Source: Parapedobacter deserti (GTDB lineage Bacteria > Bacteroidota > Bacteroidia > Sphingobacteriales > Sphingobacteriaceae). Taken from it: a stretch of 64,000 nucleotides of DNA. Location of the stretch: the NCBI RefSeq assembly GCF_042646065.1, contig NZ_JBHRTA010000008.1, positions 124,001 to 188,000 of the forward strand, given 5' to 3'. The notes beneath the pieces are model-generated. The model searched no databases. It had not been told where the DNA came from and was given only the letters and a program-made list of their open reading frames with translations. Within the stretch, counting starts at the first letter, position 1; every line of letters begins with the position of its first letter. Shown here in pieces: positions 62,638 through 64,000 of this stretch. The translations under genes were made by a program, and so were the position numbers.

Positions 62638-63618
62638 CTACAATTTTTCCACTTCTTCGATAGGAAGTTCCAGCACGTCTGCAATCATCGCGTTGTCAAA
62701 ACCGCTGTTCTTCATCTTGGCCGCTGAACGCAGCTTTTCTGCATAGGCCTTTGCGCGTTCCTGTTTTACCTTTGCGCGTTCGTGCTCAATCAGGCGCTTG
62801 GCCCGGGCACGTTCTTTCTCAATGCCTTCCCTTTTGGCCTTATCTACCAAAATATTCCGTTGTTCCCATAGTTTCGGTACTCCTTCCTTCCAGTTGTGCT
62901 GTTTCACTTTTAAAGATATAGAATTGGTTCGCATCTTCAAAGGAAACGTAATATTTCAAAAAGTCATATATGCCTGCCCGCGTGTACTTTGGCATCCTGC
63001 GGGCCTTCATCTCGAAATACAGGTCGCGTTTGATGCCATGCAGTGCATCGTCGTCCGCACCCGGCTGCTTGATGGACATCAATGCCGTGAGCACCACCAC
63101 GGCGAACGGATTCGCGTCTGACCGCAGCGCGGCTTCGTCCTGGTCCAGCACCTTGTACGTGGTGAACTCGTAAGACAGCCTGGTGCCCAGCAGCCCTTCC
63201 TCATACACCGATGGCCGGTAGCTTTTATGGCCGTCCGCCAGTATGGCGATGGCCGTGATGGGAACTTTGTATTTCTCGCGCAACCGGATGTAGTAATCGG
63301 CCATGCGCCGGGCAAGGTCGCCACGGCCCTTGTGCGACTGCACCTCGATGTGGCAGAGGATGAACCGTTCGCTGCCATCTTTAAGGAATACTTTTACCAG
63401 TTTATCCACGTACCGCATGCTTCTGTTGCGGCCCCGCCGGTGCTCCGGGAAAAGCTCATCGAGCTCCTTATCCCAGTATTCGAACTCCCTGCTGAATCGA
63501 ACAGGTCGGCATCGTCCGGGTAGAAGAAATTCAGGAAATCACGGAAAACATGCTCCAGCACCGCTTTCCAGAGCCGGTCGTCCTGCCTGCCGCTATTCGT
63601 CTTTTTAGGTCCTGCCAT
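62638..63618 (-). pseudogene. Second Rpn/YhgA-like transposase, two frameshifts
   Basis: Three overlapping reverse frames make one protein. The first, from ATG 63618, is MAGPKKTNSGRQDDRLWKAV through FYPDDADLFD. A one-base loss near 63495 leads to FSREFEYWDKELDELFPEHR and the core VFLKDGSERFILCHIEVQSHK, RMADYYIRLREKYKVPITAI. An extra base in an A-run near 62910 leads to VKQHNWKEGVPKLWEQRNIL and a charged coiled-coil tail ending PIEEVEKL at 62638. The catalytic ILCHIEVQ block marks it as PD-(D/E)XK. Both breaks are single-base events, so it may be an assembly artefact or a recently inactivated gene. It is distinct from the intact copy at 61276. Confidence 0.78.
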
Positions 63619-63630
63619 ATTTCATCGTTG

Positions 63631-63951
63631 ATGATGAAGCGAATATACTCAGAATCATCGATACTTACTAAATTTTTTATCATTTATCGGTGTGGCTGTT
63701 CAGGCTTAGAAGAGACGCCCCGAAAGCCGACCGAGCGGCCCCGGAAGTATGAGCGAGACACTGAGCATCTCGTGGAGCAAATGATAGCTGATTTTGCAAA
63801 GGATCATAACCTGATTTTGGAGTCGGGGAGGCTGTATGAGCTGTTGGCGAAATACGTAGACAAGGAATTGGAGAAAAGGGAAACCACCAAAAAAACCAAG
63901 GGGGGCAAGGTCTCGAAAAAGAAGGTCTTTGCCTACGTGAGGAAGAAGTGA
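63631..63951 (+). CDS. Small basic hypothetical protein
   Basis: About 106 residues from ATG 63631 (shorter version from ATG 63781). The last 60 residues are helical and highly charged (EHLVEQMIADFAKDHNLILE; YELLAKYVDKELEKRE) and end in a lysine-rich tail (KGGKVSKKKVFAYVRKK) that could bind nucleic acid. The first part overlaps nothing but reads poorly, so the true start is unclear. It is divergent from the broken Rpn-like gene. No family recognised. Confidence 0.35.
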   Translation: MMKRIYSESSILTKFFIIYRCGCSGLEETPRKPTERPRKYERDTEHLVEQMIADFAKDHNLILESGRLYELLAKYVDKELEKRETTKKTKGGKVSKKKVFAYVRKK

Positions 63952-64000
63952 AAGGAATGGCGGAGCCGGGATGGCGGCGGAAGGGGAGGGGTGATACCGG

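Noticed and set aside
1..64000. tRNA genes, CRISPR arrays, complete insertion sequences, prophage
   Set aside because: No cloverleaf, regularly spaced repeat array, transposase with terminal inverted repeats, or phage structural genes were recognised on either strand by reading.

Overview
The window looks like a chromosomal segment of a Bacteroidota bacterium, probably of the family Sphingobacteriaceae (Pedobacter/Parapedobacter-like). The evidence is two FecI/FecR/TonB-receptor regulatory cascades, a SusC/SusD pair, many lipoproteins with Bacteroidota-type signal peptides, fasciclin, WG-repeat and DUF4397-like surface proteins, TPR-type hybrid-free histidine kinases, and few recognisable Shine-Dalgarno sequences. 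The family-level assignment is inference. No tRNA, rRNA, CRISPR array or complete insertion sequence was recognised.

Layout. 1-18.8 kb: exported or membrane proteins of unknown role around a two-component signalling hub. A six-gene reverse operon (11810 to 2685) carries a WG-repeat protein, two lipoproteins, a TPR histidine kinase and two more exported proteins. A NarL-type response regulator is divergent from it, and a second TPR histidine kinase is convergent with the regulator, overlapping it by 38 bp. A forward operon (14808-18792) of three exported proteins follows. 18.9-26.3 kb: assorted small genes, including a frameshifted FMN reductase divergent from a GlxA-type regulator, two tandem paralogous lipoproteins behind a TetR gene, and a TetR/NAD(P)-binding/DUF6326/Crp group. 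26.3-27.1 kb: a non-coding stretch with inverted and direct repeats.

27.1-42.8 kb is the most distinctive region: ECF sigma factor, FecR anti-sigma factor, an STN-containing TonB receptor without a SusD partner, a DUF4397-like lipoprotein, another lipoprotein, three consecutive fasciclin-domain lipoproteins, an Oar-like TonB-dependent receptor and a small protein. All lie on one strand with junctions of a few bases. It reads as one sigma-controlled, cell-surface assembly. 42.8-43.3 kb holds a small membrane protein and two truncated gene remnants.

43.3-55.3 kb is a reverse-strand polysaccharide-utilisation-like locus: ECF sigma, FecR, SusC, SusD, an FAD-dependent oxidoreductase, a Gfo/Idh/MocA oxidoreductase, a sugar isomerase/epimerase-like TIM barrel and an alpha/beta hydrolase. 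All four enzymes carry export signals, and no classical glycoside hydrolase is present. That points to oxidative or eliminative processing of a glycoside outside the cytoplasm (inference).

55.4-58 kb is a decayed patch: truncated MFS transporter, twice-frameshifted SDR and a LacI C-terminal fragment around an intact HdeD-like gene. 58-60.3 kb has a Crp/Fnr regulator, an outer-membrane-like protein and an NAD(P)-binding epimerase. 60.3-64 kb is a repeat-rich area: an intact Rpn-type PD-(D/E)XK recombination nuclease/putative transposase lies between two direct copies of a short gene fragment, followed by a second, twice-frameshifted Rpn-like gene. The number of single-base frame breaks in the window means that either real decay or assembly error must be checked against reads.
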